Shown: one piece after another, positions 36,601 through 49,200 of the stretch
How the letters are laid out: each line of letters begins with the position of its first letter
Position numbering within the stretch: the first letter of the stretch is position 1
NCBI GenBank assembly: GCA_039621445.1
Contig: CP154955.1
Span: 1,628,558-1,692,557, forward strand
Direction of reading: 5' to 3'
DNA from: Euglena gracilis
Lineage: Eukaryota > Euglenida > Euglenophyceae > Euglenales
DNA length: 64,000 nucleotides
Translations under genes and position numbers: made by a program
Notes under the pieces: generated by a model
Databases searched by the model: none
What the model was told of the DNA's origin: nothing
Seen by the model: only the letters and a program-made list of their open reading frames with translations

Positions 36601-37512
36601 CTCAAAGGTGCTCCAAACACGACAAAATAAAAATTTGAAAAACATGGATTTTGGACCAGGCGGGAAAAAACTGGAAAATATAAAACAGCTCACCACTCCA
36701 GAACCCTGAGGAGCCAGGCTCTGAAACTTGGTGGGTTGGATTGCCCATGAAACAAGCTTCAACATATTTGCATATATACATCAAAATTCACCATCTCCAC
36801 ACCCAGAAAAAGTCATTTTGCAGTCTTTGGTGCCAGCTCCTTGAAAAAAACACCCTGTTTTGAGTGGGTGATCAGAGACCTTTCCAATGGGTATTTCCCA
36901 GGCTCCGATTTGCGCATACACACAAGACAAAGGCACGGCTGACACAAAGATTGGAAAATCACACAAACAATTACACCAGATGGAGGGTATGCTTTTTTGT
37001 GTTGTTGGGGGGATCTGTTTGTTGATTTGGCAACATTTAATTCATTTCAGGTCATTTTGCACTAATTTGATGTAATTTCGGGCCATCGACCCATTTTTGG
37101 CCGTCTTCGACCGCTTCGAGCCATTTTGAGTCATTTTTAGGCGGTTTCAGTCACTATTTACTACACAGAGTTATTTTGACCATACAGAGTCATTTTTAGA
37201 GCCAAAAAAAATAGCCAAAATGTCCAAAAAAGTAAAAAAAGTGGTCAACAATGGCTGAAAGCAAGCAAGACGGCCAAATTATGACCTAAAATGGGCCAAA
37301 AATGGTGCAAGAGTCCCAAAATGAAAATGGTTGGCCGAAAAATTACGGGAATGGGTAAATAAGTGGCTGGAAACCAGCTTTCGGGCGTTCAGGATCAGGA
37401 TTGTGACGAAATGTGAATATTTTGCCCATCTGTATTGCATACAAAACTTCCCCTTCCAACCCAGCGGTGCCCTGTGAAAGGTGCTGTTCAGCGTGCGGGG
37501 AGCTCCAGCCAT
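27697..37512 (-). CDS. glycosyltransferase-like protein, about nine exons
   Basis: Exons on the minus strand: ~37512-37471, 34145-34012, possibly ~33702-33600, 33356-33222, 31515-31407, 30969-30864, 30425-30296, 29039-28817 and 28035-27697 (TAA). From exon 33356 on, every junction keeps frame. Motifs in order: [58 protein letters not shown] then [27 protein letters not shown] and [10 protein letters not shown]. This order (an xHYN strand, then DWTxFVRPDV, an xxVPxWxSWGGxNDRFA segment, then NPE) is the pattern I recall from nucleotide-sugar-dependent glycosyltransferase-like proteins of protists and algae. It would act in the Golgi or at the surface on glycans; substrate unknown. The later exons add a Cys-rich region ([31 protein letters not shown]) and a Pro-rich tail. 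No signal anchor was found, so the start codon is open; ATG at 37510-37512 is a candidate. Confidence 0.7.
28036..28816 (-). other. candidate nonconventional intron, glycosyltransferase-like gene
   Basis: Starts TACCAGAGCC and ends GGTCTGCCGCC, with CAG at +4 and CTG at -8. Phase 0 on both sides joins RRWRKK to [13 protein letters not shown]. Arm pairing is short (CAGA/TCTG). Confidence 0.55.
29040..30295 (-). other. candidate nonconventional intron, glycosyltransferase-like gene
   Basis: Starts GCGCAGGCTC and ends TTCCCTGACCGA, with CAG at +4 and CTG at -8. Phases 2 and 1 agree and join VLRSAG to [12 protein letters not shown]. Pairing is only about 4 bp. The interior holds the CAA-rich tract. 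Confidence 0.55.
29320..29605. repeat. CAA/ACGA low-complexity tract
   Basis: CAGCAA, ACGACGAA and CAAACAA units over about 290 bp, inside an intron of the glycosyltransferase-like gene. The poly-Cys/Leu frame on the minus strand is spurious. Confidence 0.92.
30426..30863 (-). other. nonconventional intron with swapped CTG/CAG arms
   Basis: Starts ACCCTGGCAGGG and ends CGTGCCAGACCGC. The paired arms CTGGCA (from +4) and TGCCAG (to -6) occupy the usual positions, but the triplets are exchanged (CTG at 5', CAG at 3'). Phase 1 joins NPEWIY-H to [12 protein letters not shown], the spacing expected for the family. A GT-AG alternative (GA/GTGGAT to CCAG/A) also keeps frame but deletes WIYHW. Confidence 0.65.
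30970..31406 (-). other. nonconventional intron with 10-bp GC-only stem
   Basis: Starts CGCCGGGGCGGGCC and ends GCCCGCCCCGCCCGC. The arms CGGGGCGGGC (from +4) and GCCCGCCCCG (to -6) are perfectly complementary. Phase 0 joins [10 protein letters not shown] to [12 protein letters not shown] found no phase-compatible GT-AG pair. CAG/CTG is replaced by CGG/CCG, so the pairing rather than the triplet is kept. Confidence 0.72.
32104..32683. mobile_element. inverted-repeat element, family TACC/GGTA, copy 2
   Basis: Ends TACCTCCCCCCCCTTGTCC and GGACAAGG(G)nAGGTA match the element at 13132-13670, as do the inner CTACTGACCGGGG motifs. The core is a degenerate CCAAAAGTGG tandem array. It lies inside an intron of the glycosyltransferase-like gene. 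Confidence 0.72.
32745..33035. repeat. G/C-run element with CAGTCACTC phrases
   Basis: Same family as 16440-16800: ACCGACCCCC...GGTCA, CCGGTCAGTCACTT, a TCCGGCGCTTTTGGCGCCGG hairpin and ACCAGTCACC, in the same order. Lies directly beside the inverted-repeat element in the same intron. Confidence 0.75.
35119..35228. repeat. TTAGGG tract joined to a duplicated exon/intron fragment
   Basis: TTAGGGTTAGGGTTAGGCT (35120-35138) is followed at about 35150 by a near-copy of 34139-34212: GTGCACGCACTGCGGCGGGG, then CGCTC(G/A)CCACTCTCCCGC and AGGCACCTC. The original covers the 3' end of an intron and the first codons of the exon starting at 34145. Confidence 0.85.
36128..36298. repeat. (TA)n microsatellite with TATC/ACAT interruptions
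   Basis: About 170 bp of alternating TA; the poly-Tyr/Ile frames are spurious. Confidence 0.95.
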
Positions 37513-38049
37513 ACCATTGCTTACGACCCACTTCCACTTTCACAAAAAAAGGGGGTCACTATTGAAAAGTTCAGTTACTCGGGGGAGCGGTCGGTCCATT
37601 TTGAATCAAAATCAAAAATCAATGGACTTTGGCCCAACCCCCCCAAAAAACGTCCGGGCATTCTCGGTTAGCACTGGTTGACCCCCAGGATTTTGGATTC
37701 TGGAGCCTCAGAAATCACTCCGAAATCGCCCCCCCCCCCCAGGGGCGTGGTTGGAGACAACTTGCGGTGAGCGATGGAATGGGCCCAACAAAATAGAGAG
37801 CCACTCGGGGGCCAGATGGGGCACTGGGCTGGGTGGAAGGTGGATTGCTGGCTCCAGGGAGGTGGCCATTCCCTCAGCTGGATTCACTGGATGATGGGTG
37901 CACGAGCGCCGAGCAAAAAAAAAACGTGGAGCTGGGCAATCACCTCCCAGACCCAAATAGCTTCAATGCAAAACAGACTGGCAAACACGTGCATGCACAG
38001 TGACAAACACACTCACACGTGTGACACACATGTGCAGAACTCACACACG

Positions 38050-38091
<42 letters not shown>

Positions 38092-40277
38092 CATTCAGAC
38101 CCTCACGTGGGCACACACAACCAGATACTTTGGGTGTCCCAGACGAGAGGTGCCAACAACCCACCCATCGAGCACCCAGCCCCTTTCCCCCCGTGGGGTG
38201 CCGGGGCGGTGCTCTCAGGCACGTTGCCAGGGGTTTTGCCTCAAACTTAGGTGGAAAGAGCGCACCTGGGTTGGCGAAAATTTCGGTTGTTTGTCATTGA
38301 TCTATGCCACATGAGAGCAGGCGCTGCTGGTGGCAACGAGGAAAGCCAAAAAAAAAACGACTCTGACAGCATGGCACCGGGTCAACTTTGGGAGGACTTC
38401 ACGGTTCGACACAAGGACAGATGGGAGAAATTTGGTCAGAGCACCCCTGTGGCCAAAAGGGGAGGTGGGGGGATGCCTCAACAAAAATGGTGGCATGGCG
38501 AAAAGCAGAATATTGGAGGGGGAGGGCTGGCGCGTGTCAGACCCTTTACGTTTTAATTGAGGTGCACCACTGCTTTCAAGGTCTGAAAACCCCCCTGCTC
38601 TGCAGTTGCGACCGGGTACAGGGCCAAGTACCACAACATGTAGAGCCATGCGCAACACATACAGAGCGAAGGAAAGGAATACAACTGCAAAGATTGAGGA
38701 AGGAGAGCAATGCACAGGACGAAACCACCACCACTCAATGCCAACCCTACAAGATCAAGAGTCACATTCGGGGGCACAAACAATCCGAAAAAATATTAGA
38801 CGAGGACATTTTTTTTCAACACACCTTAATTTGACCAATACTCTTCTCCCCACCCTTGATTCTGATTCGTGATTATTTGTGATTATGGGGGCTAACAAAA
38901 AGGTGTCCATTTTTTCACTTTTCTTGCACAAAACAGCAGTACACATTCATAATACAACACAACTTTGTGTCACTTTGTGGTACTTTGCAGGATTTTGTGA
39001 AAAATTGCTAAATTCTGCAGAATTTTGCAACAGCATTTGCATTTTTTGAAGCATGATGCCAGGCTTTTGCTTAAAGACCCGGGGGTCAACTGGCTAGCCA
39101 TTTTGCTAGACACTGGAAAAAATTGACTAGCTAGACCCCCTCCCGGGGGGGGGGGGATCCGGGGTCCCCTGACTGGAAAAAAGTTCCTCCGGGGCAGTGC
39201 GCCCAGGCGGAAATGAGTTTTTTTGCGTTTTTTTTATTTTTATTTTGTCCCAAAAAATTTATAAAATGGACAAAAATGGGCATTTTGGCAAGCATTAGGT
39301 CAAAAAAAAAAAATCGGCTTCGCACCCACAGTGCCAAAATGCCAAACAAAATCAAAGTGTGACCCAGGCACCTGCATCATCCAAGCGTTTGGGAAAGAAA
39401 GGAGAGCAGTTGAGAGAGGGTGGCAGAGAGGAAAGAGGAGGAGTGTAATTCTCGCCTCTTGTCCACGTCTGCTTTCCCGTTTTCGGAGGACCCCTCCAAT
39501 AGGGGTCCCAGACTGGAGCTGGGCCCGACCCGGGTTGAACCGGGCACAAAAAACTCGAAATCGCAAAAAAAATTGTCCAAAACACTGCCAATTATGCAAA
39601 AAATCGATTCTTTGACCCCAAAAATGTCCTGGACTGCTTTTTTCTGACCCATTTTCCTCCATTTTTGGCCTCTGGGGCCATTTTTGTACAGCCGAAAGCG
39701 AAAAATCCGTTACCGTCCAGCCGCGCAAATCTCGTTGATGGGGGGGGTCCAGGGCTGGAGAAAGGTTGCTGGCTGGAAAATGGCTGCTGGCTGGCTGTAC
39801 CCCCCCCCCCGAGGCATCATTGCAGGGACATAACCAGGGCTCTGAGGACAGGTGTTCTACGGCAGTTTTCTGTTTTCAATAGGGGTTCCAGTGGGGGTGT
39901 TCCCAGACCTCCCCCTAAAACAGCCATAATTTTTCAGATTCATCCCCTTTTTTTCTTTTTCAAAAGGCCAAAACCTCTGTAACCCAAAAGTGCAAAAAAT
40001 GAAAATATTTGCGCAATTAGCGCCGTTTAACCATGCCTGCCCATAGCACATGCCGCCCTGGAGTCACACGTCCCTAAAAAGAATCCTGTTTGTGTCTTTG
40101 CATTTCGCGCCTAGATGCTTTCCTCAGCACTACCCCAAAAAATATTCTAGCCTTTTTGAAGATATTTGGACCACGCTTTTAGGAAATAAATTTGAAAAGG
40201 AATTTTTTTGCAAAACAAGGTTGAAACAAGGTCAAAACAACATGCAGGGTACGGCGCAAACACCAAGGCGCGGGCTG
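37513..40277. other. spacer between the two large genes
   Basis: Contains CA then GA microsatellite at 38046-38091 and G/C-run blocks at 39140-39170 and 39740-39825. No exon recognised. Confidence 0.4.
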
Positions 40278-43200
40278 TCAGGGGGCCACCAGGAGGGCGT
40301 TGTACAGCAGCTCCCGCCAGTGGAGGAACACCGCGCTGGGCTGGCAGAAGTGGGTGCAGTCGGTGGCGTTCCGCCCGTCGAAGAAGCGCAGCCCGATGTG
40401 GCCACAGGCCCCTGGGTGGGGTGGGCGGCCAGGGGGGGGGGACGTCCACTGGATCGGGCTTTCTTCTCCAGAGGATCACCCCCCTCCACCCTCACCCCGC
40501 ACCCCCAGTGACGTGTGTGGGGCACCATTTTTCCAGGGGAGATGCCGAAAATGGGCGAAATTTTGGCTGTGTCCAGGGGGAGGCTTCCCCCAGACCCCGC
40601 TTCCTGCACAAATCATCAAGGATATTTTATTCTTCGGTGTTTTCCCCTTGAAAAATGGTCCTAGGATTAGAATTCTTGGGAGAAACCTGGGGGGGGGGGT
40701 GCGCTGGCGAAAATCAACGTGCCAGGGCAAGCAAACCAAACAAAATATTGGCGCTTCGTCCTCCCATAAGGGCACTGATAACTCGAACCCCAAGAAGAAA
40801 AACAAACAAAACTGGAGGATAACTTGACGACAGAGATACCAAGGTTTGAGAAAAGACTGAGGACGCACATACCAAACAACCACGTGCATTAGAAAAAAAA
40901 GGATCGTTCATAAACGAACTGGTTTGCGATGAAATAAACATACATGCATACCTCCCCCCTCCCAAGCCAATGAACACTAAAGTAACGATCTAGACGGTCC
41001 GAACGGGGGGTGTTCATTGGGCTTGGGGTACGGTTTCTGTGTAGATAAGGTTTATGGTGACAATGTAGACTGTCCGAACACCCCCTGTTCATTGGGCAAG
41101 GGTGTTCATTGGGCATGGGGGGGGTACATGCATAATAATTGGAGAAATAGAGAGGATCATGCCCCTGACATTACAGCAAAGAGAGGTGGATTTTCATTAT
41201 CTGCATCATAAATTTTCAGAAGGACCACAATTAAAAACGACCGGGGGGGATAGAGAGGAGCGGCTGCTTCAGCGAAATGCGTTTTAATGACAACGATTAG
41301 ACATGACTGTGGGTTATGGTTGGGGGGGGTTCCCTCTCCCTCGACCTTCAGGAAACGGCAACCTGACAGGAGGTTGGCGGGGGGATCGGGGGCCTTGGCT
41401 GGTTCGCGGACACCGCAGGTTCCCGGGGGGAGGGGGGCCGATGGCTGGGCAGCCTGGCCGCGCGTCCCACGCCCAGCGCGACGCCTCGGCGGTGCGCAGC
41501 ACGGCCACGCGGTGGGCGGCGCACAGGCGCTCCGCGACCCGGTTCTTGTAGTCCGCCCGGCGGGCCTCCGCCACGTCGGGGTACGGCGCCAGGCCGGCCC
41601 CCCGGCCGGCGCCCCCGGGGCTGTCCTCTGTCTCCACTGCGAGAAGGGAGACCGCTCAGCGGCAGGGTACTGTTTGAGGGCTCCACCAAATCAACCCAGG
41701 CAGAAGGCGGGCGAAACGACGTCGGAATTCACGCAAGTGGAGAAGCAGGACTTATGAGCTGACGGAAAGCGGGCGGGGAGCGCGAACACGTTCGTTTTTT
41801 CTGTTTTTGGTTTCTATTTTTGGCAATTTTTCTTACAATTCTGTGAGTTATTTATCATCCCCACCCCTGATTTTTCGATGTCTGCTGGGGGCTGCAGTTG
41901 AGAATACAAAATTTGTGCAGTGTGCATTGCGGCGTGTACGTTGCAAGGATATTTTTGGCACTTGTGCCAAAAATAGTGCATCCCATCCATACCCATCCGC
42001 CACCCCTCACCCCAGCCAGGGAGACTGTCTGTCCGGTGTGCATGCCTGCTGGTCCGGGGGTATGTCCGGGACCCACTGCCCCACGGACAGGTTGCTGCCG
42101 TTTGCGAACTTCACCGTGTTGAAGTGCTGTACACAGGAGTGCATGGTCAACACTGCTGAGTTGGGGCAATATCAGATGGTGGCCGTCGAAATCTGCAACC
42201 ATGCAACGTCAACCCAAACAGCTTCCACTGAAACGGGGGGGGGGGATGTGACCGGGAGCAATTTCCGACAGAAAAATTCTGTCGAGAAAAATATTGGACG
42301 AATTCTCAAGAAGCCGGGAACATTTCTGAATGCTAGCCAAAAAAAAAAGAAGAAGTCCAGGGAAATTCTGAACGAAAAACCTTGTGAGTTCACTTTTCAG
42401 GGAAATACCAGAGAATTCACACCAAATTCTGAATTTTCAACAAATCCAAATTCAAAAAACCGGTGCAAGACAAAACTTCAAATTGCAAAATAAAACAAAA
42501 AATCACATTTTTTTTTCATTTATTCATCAATGCACTCACTGTAACCAAGCGATTTGGAACAAGAACATATTTCCCAAAATTGGCGCAAAGCGAAGAATTT
42601 TTTTTGACCGTTCACTGGTGGAAATTGAATTTTTCTTAAATTTGCCGGGGAAACCCCTGACAGATCCTTGAAATGACGAGAAAAATCCTGGACAAAATTT
42701 TAAAAATTTTGTCCAGAATTTTCCCGCAACAATTTTCTCGCTCAAGTCCCTCACCGCCCGGTCCCACTTGGTGTTGCAAATCCGTAGCAGCATGTCAGAT
42801 TTTGAAGCTCAGAATGATGATCGGGCGCCAAAGACTTTGGACAAACCCCGGGCAGGGTGTTGCTTAAGGACCCCTGAGGGGGTTTAGCTCAGAGGCTGGG
42901 AAGGTTGGACTGGCTGGAAAAAAAGGCCGCCATAAGAGCCACGGGCAGTCAGGCCGAGTCGACTGGGGGTCAAACCAAGCACCAAAGAATCGAAAATGCA
43001 AAAATGTCCCAAAAAAAACTGCCAATTGGCAAAAAAAAATTTTTTGACTCCAAATGCCCTTGCCGCCAAATCCGACTCATTTTGACCCGTTTTTTTTTTG
43101 CACCTCGAAAGAGAAAAGTCCATTACCGTCCAGCCTTTTACAGGCCTTTTGGGCAGCTGAAATCAAATAAAACTGGGGCGATGGGGGGTCCAAGGCTTGA

Positions 43201-46200
43201 AAAAGAATGCTGGGGTTAAATTTTCTTGAGTACTGACGCCCTGATCCTGGGGTAAATGTGGTAAATGTGGTACCCGAGCGGTGCCCAGGATAGTCATACA
43301 TCGGCACCTGAACTGCCCCAACCCCCCGAGATGAGGACGCCCACCTGACCCCTGTTAGAGGGGCCGGGAAATATGAACAAAGGCCGGCAGTGCGCCTCTG
43401 GCTGGGGGATGCACTCCGCCCACAGCAAGAAGGGCCGGGAGGTGGGGGCGATCGTGGAGTACGCGGGGGCAAGGAGGGGGGGGATGGTGGGCAAACATCC
43501 TTTTGTCCGCACGGAACAGCTCCAGGCGCATTTTGTGAGTACGGGAATGGTATCTATGATCCAACCCATAATGTAAATGCTGGCTGTTGATGCCTTCGGA
43601 TGTTCAACAGCGGGCCCGTGTCAGTCAGAAAAGTTAGTCTGAAAGAAAGTTAGTTGGAAGCAGCCAGAAAAGGTACACCAGACTGTGACAACTGGACGAC
43701 CAGGACATGGTTTGAGGGGAAAGTGCTCTGTTTCTGCCCAATGGTTGGTCCCAACATAGCAAGGGTCTTTGAATTTTTTTCTGAGGATCCAACGGTGTTG
43801 CAGAAAGATGGACACTGAAAAGAAGAAGAAGAAGAAGAATAGAAAGCAAAAAACACATTGCAATAGAAATACAACTTACGCAAATGTTTGGGAAATTATG
43901 TTGGCAACATTCCCATTGAAGATTCATGCTTCCAGAGGGCTCCTTGCTCCTTGGGTGGACAAAAAACCCTTCAGCAAACCATCAAACCCACGATTATTGC
44001 CAAAATGAAGCCCGAAATTTAGAACTGCCTTCGGGGCACACATCTTCGGTCTAACTCGTTCAAAGTTCGGTGTCACTGTGTCCCAATCAGATAGAAACGC
44101 AGAGAATAGGATACGCAAAATTGTGGTGGAAATTGTGCTGAGCATTCAAAACAAATGATGAATGAAACAAAGTGGAAAAAAAATTTTCAGTTGTTGAGTC
44201 GAAAATTTTCACAAAATGCTTTAAACAAAAATGGGGCCCAGCTCAATTGGTGCATCACGGGCAGGTATAAAATAATATTTTGGGCATTTTTCATACATTC
44301 ACCACAACTTTTCATCCATGGAACATCTATTATTGATATGTGGGTTTTAACCACACCATTATGAAATTTCCCATTTGCACATCGCCAAGAGCCTGCCTTG
44401 ATCCTCATTCCAATATTCTGGAAGGTTGCACACAGGGGTTTTCCTAATCAACTTTACTCCAGTTTATCGAGCACCTGAAGACCCCCCCACTGTACAGTGT
44501 GCTGTATGTGTTGGTGCGAGGGGAGGTGTCCCCCGTCCAACACGTCGCGCGGAGTCTGCAGCCGTCCGGCGGCGAAATACTCCTGTGGCAAGTTGTAGCC
44601 GGGGAGGCAAGCGTCGGTTTGGCCAGTCTGGAGCCGGGGAGGGGGTGGAACCGACGCCTGGCTGTGCCACTTGCGGTTGAGTTTGTGCGATGGCAGAGCC
44701 CCTCAAACTCCTTAGGAAGTTGTTTGCATCGAGGAAGACCAACCGCTTTTCGAGCCAATCTGGGTTTCAAAAACCACGTGCACGCAAGGCAGGGGAAAAG
44801 CAGCAAAACAAAATCGCACCTTCTACGCAGACAACGAGGGTCAGGGAGGGTCAGGAATGTAAGGGAGGCCTTGAGGACGGGGTTCAGACAAAGCTTCAAT
44901 ATAAGGGCAGGTGAGGGGTGGGTCGGACCCTCCCCAGTGCAGCAGTAGGGGGTGGGGGGGGGTGAGGACAGACACCCCCCAACTAAACAGTGGTGCAGTC
45001 CAGGTAACTGATTTTCGGCCTGGGCCAAAAAAATTTGACTCCCAAATTTGGGCAGTTTGGCCATTTAAGGCACTTCTTGGGGGAAAAATTTGTCAAAAAA
45101 TGAAAAAAAAAACTCGGCACAAATCGCCGGAAGGAAAAAATTGGTTTCGGGGAGGGTCCGGGTCCTCCCTGAGAGTGGCAGGTGGCGCGGCAGGTGGGGG
45201 GGGGGGGTGGCGGACCCCCCTCCGACCTCGAAACTGAAGGGGGCCAGGTATGGTTTTGTGCACCGGTGCAAAGGCTCGGAAATCCCAGATTTTTCGTTGA
45301 AAATACATCCAAAAATGCTGAAAGAAATTACTTAAAACACCAAAAAAAATATGCCATATATGCAAAAAAAATGCAAAAAAATAAACGGCAAAAAACGGGG
45401 AAACGGCAATTTTTGCAAATTTTCAGCGCGTAGCGCCAGAAAGAAAAGTGGCAGCCCGAAGCCTTGTGGGACCCTCTCCCCCCCGGGGGGGGGGGTCCCA
45501 CTTGTTTGGGGAGGGGGATAGTCAGGACATCCCCGATTCGCAGGTTCGGTCACAGGACTTCGGTGAACTTGAGGGTGAGTGATGTTTGATGATCCGATGA
45601 TGATCCGAAGGATGTTTGGCATCAAAGATAGGGTTAGGGTTAGCGTGGCATCAAAGATAGGGTAAGGTTAGCGTTAGGTTTGGGGATAGGGTTAGGGTTA
45701 CGGTCTTTGTCATTGTTACGGCCGAAATTAGATCTACATTTAGGCTAAAATTGGCCTAAAACTGGGTCTAAATTTAGTCTAAATTGGGTCCAGACATTCA
45801 TTTAGTGCGCCACGGCGAAGCTTGCCGCGGCGCAAAAAAAATTTCTGCGGCGCACGCGGTGCACAATCGAATTTTCGCCGCGCAACAATGCACCTGCGGC
45901 GCACCAATGATGTTCCCGGGACACATGCGTTTTATTGTCGCGGCACGGACAGGGGATAATTGGGACGGCTATGCCGCGGCACACACGGCGCAAACGCAAT
46001 GCACGCGGCGCTGCCGTGATGCATGCCGTGCACAGAAAGAAACCTTCCGCGGTACACGCGGTCGCAACATTTCCGGTGCCACGGTGCACGCGGAGCAGAA
46101 AAAAACTTTTTTTGCGGCGTACTAATGAAAATCTGATTGGGACCCAAAACTGCCTCAGAACAGAAACTAACCCTTACCATCCGAGAATTACCCCAGTGTT

Positions 46201-49200
46201 AACCGAAAACGGCGATGAAAACGGCGAATCTGACAGGTGCACCATGCGAATGGGACCCCCACCCCAGGTCACACCACTGGGACCCCCCCCCCCCCGGGGA
46301 GGTCCCGCAGGAACGGGGCCGCTGAAAAATTCGCCTCTTTTGGTGGGGGGTGCAGGCCCCCCTCCCAACCCTGTGTTCCCAACCCCATCACCGACCTCAA
46401 AACCGAAGGGCTTCCCATCTATCCGTGGGGAGGTTGGTCCTTTGGTCGCAACAGTTTCGGCAACATCCGGATGAGTTCCTTCTTTGTGTTTGCGGCATAT
46501 GCCGTTGTCTCCCGAAATAGGAACACAAACAACAAAAACTGTAGACTTTTTTTAATTCCCGCTAAGGTTTTGAAACCCAACCTACCACCGTACGCAGCAA
46601 CAACGCACTGCGCGTGACTGCAAAAAAAACACCTTCCCCAAGTAATACCCCTCCCATTGGGCTGGGATCTCGGGCAAAAAAACAATACTCCAAAGAGGTG
46701 ATATTCGGAGAGGGGCTGCTAATTGGTGTGCAATGGGGAGACTTTACCAAAAGGGAGGCTGACAATTCCTCAAGCATAACATCTTTGAGGCGGGAGTAAC
46801 ATGTGGGTTCGATACGCATAAGAGACTTTGTCCTTCACGAGGGGGTGCACCACCCATCAAAAATTTATCTATTTTTTCTACCGTACGACAGTGGGGAATG
46901 GAATTTTCCATCAGCATATTCAATGATGAACGATGGAAAAGGAAAATAGAAACACACACATACACTACTCACAAGCTCGCAACCACACAGGCGAACAACA
47001 CACAAACACACACCCAAACCCAAACGAAAATAAACACAAACTGCCACCGCTGGTGCCGAGGGACCCTGGTGAGGTGCGTACCCAGCACTGAGAGAGAGGC
47101 GTTAAATGCGGGATGGGGCTGCCCGGGACCCCAGCCCTACAACCCAAAAACGAGGGGCTTGGGTGTCTGTTCGCGTAGGGTGCATGAGCTGGGACTGCCC
47201 CCCAAATAAATGTGGTCCATGCCACCACCCTTGGATCTGCCCCAGCTCACCGTTCCCTTGCTGGAGTGGCGGGACGAGGCAGGACCCACACATGCCCCCT
47301 GAGGGCGGTGGCCGTTGCGACCCTGGGGGTTCGGGCAGGCAGGACACGGTGGCGGAGTTCAGGTGGCAGTGCTGGTTGGTGGGCAGCGGGCACGCCTCCG
47401 TCCCAAACCTGGGGCCAGGGGGCCCCGACCAGGGGTTCCAGTGAGCCCTGCCCGGCCATTGGATGGCCCATTGACCAAGAGACGGTCGACTGAGCAAACC
47501 ATTTCCCAGCCCACCCCGTTGTGGAAACGATGGCACGCCCAGTCACACCCAGTCACACCCAGTCACACCCAGTCACACCCAGTCACACCCAGTCACACCC
47601 AGTCACACCCAGTCACACCCAGTCACACCTGGTCATGCTCAGTCACGTCAAATCACCCCCCAGTCATTTCACAGGTGCTTGACGACGGGAATATGCAGCC
47701 CGCTCATGTGCCCTCCCCAGGTTGGCCTTCAGTGCCTGGCGGAGCAGGGCCCCCTGCCTGTGCTGGACGGGGGACCAATCGATCTGGTAGCCAGCGGGCG
47801 TGACGTTGTGGAGGCTGCAGACGACGGCCTCGAAGAACTGCTGGGCAGCGCGGCCGAGCAATGGCGGGGGAATCAGGCAGAGGAGGCTGCCACTCCCCAC
47901 CTCTGAACCATCGCCGGGCATCAAATGAAACGAATCAAAAAGTAAAAAAAAAAATTAAATTAAACAAACAAATTTAACAATTAAGCATTTTTAAAAGCAA
48001 ACAAAACTGTAAAAAATTCACAGTTTTAAATGACCAATAACTGATCAATTTCAATGACGATGTACTGGACCCTTTGTTGGAAATGGATACTAGTTCACAG
48101 TGCTCCAGAGATTCAGACAAGTCTTTGTTTGGTATAAGTGCCCACTTTGCACCGAACTCCCCCCCAGTGGTGGGGTGGCCCTGGACCCCCACCCCCTATG
48201 CAGGGATCCTCACATTTCCGTGCTGGCTGAGGCCAAAATTTATCCATGATTTTCCGTGATTTCCCGCGAATTTCCGCGAATTTCCGTGAATTTCCGTGAT
48301 TCTTCGTGAACAGGTCAAAAGCCACATTCCTTTTTGCACCGCAGCCATATTTGGGTGGTTGCGGCTGAAGATCGTCTCTGCACATTATAGTCCTGGAGAT
48401 CCCCCAGAGATCTCCCAGGGGATTTGCACCCCTGAGGACCATGAGAGAGCAATCCAACTGAACGCATGCAACAACACAGATCTTCCATCCATCTTCCATC
48501 TTCCAACTTGCATACCCACCAAAACGTTTGTGATCGCACGCCCAGAACTGTCAGTCCATTCATCAGTTCCCATCCACACCTGTATATGAAAATAAAAAAA
48601 TGTACAGGAGGGGGAAAAACAACTTTTGTCCTTGAAATTTTTGCCTTGATTGCCCCTAACTGGGTTGCCAAAACCCTGTCAGTGAACCGATATAGCGATT
48701 GACCCTTCCGGATGCAGCCTGGGCGGAAAGGCGGAAGGTCATTTCCTGAAGAAAAAAAAAACCTCCAGAAACACCCTCAACTTCTGTGTGTTTCTGGAGA
48801 ACACCTCTGATGCTTTCGTGGTCTAATTTTGTGACTGGGAGATCAGGATGGAGGAAAGCGGCCACAAAATCATCTGCGCAAAACAAAGCACATTCAAAAA
48901 AGACCCAGAAATTTTTTCCGAACCCTTGGCCTCATCCGTGAATTTCTGTGGATTTCCGTGATTTCCGTGCAAATGGCTTTCTGCCCATTTCCGTGATCCG
49001 TGATCCTCTGTGAATTTCCGTTTCAGGAAATGTGAGGATCCCTGCTCTATGGCCAGTGTCGTTTCTGTCCTGTGATCACCCTCCCAAATGGAGGTCTCTT
49101 TCTCAAATGGACTGAACGACAAGAAATATCCTTTACCAAACGACCCCTCCCCTGATCAAAAAACACCAGGCAAAAAGAAAAGTGTTGCTGTAATATTGTT

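Larger units (their letters stand above)
34013..37470. other. intronic and spacer sequence of the glycosyltransferase-like gene
   Basis: Apart from the exon at 34145-34012, this stretch holds the duplicated fragment at 35120-35228, an A-rich tract at 35500-35750, a TA microsatellite at 36128-36298 and a degenerate GGCCATTTTTGG array at about 37080-37290. The order of the first two exons is inferred. Confidence 0.4.

Noticed and set aside
47541-47630. Possible CRISPR-like array
   Set aside because: The 10-bp units are contiguous without spacers: a simple tandem repeat.
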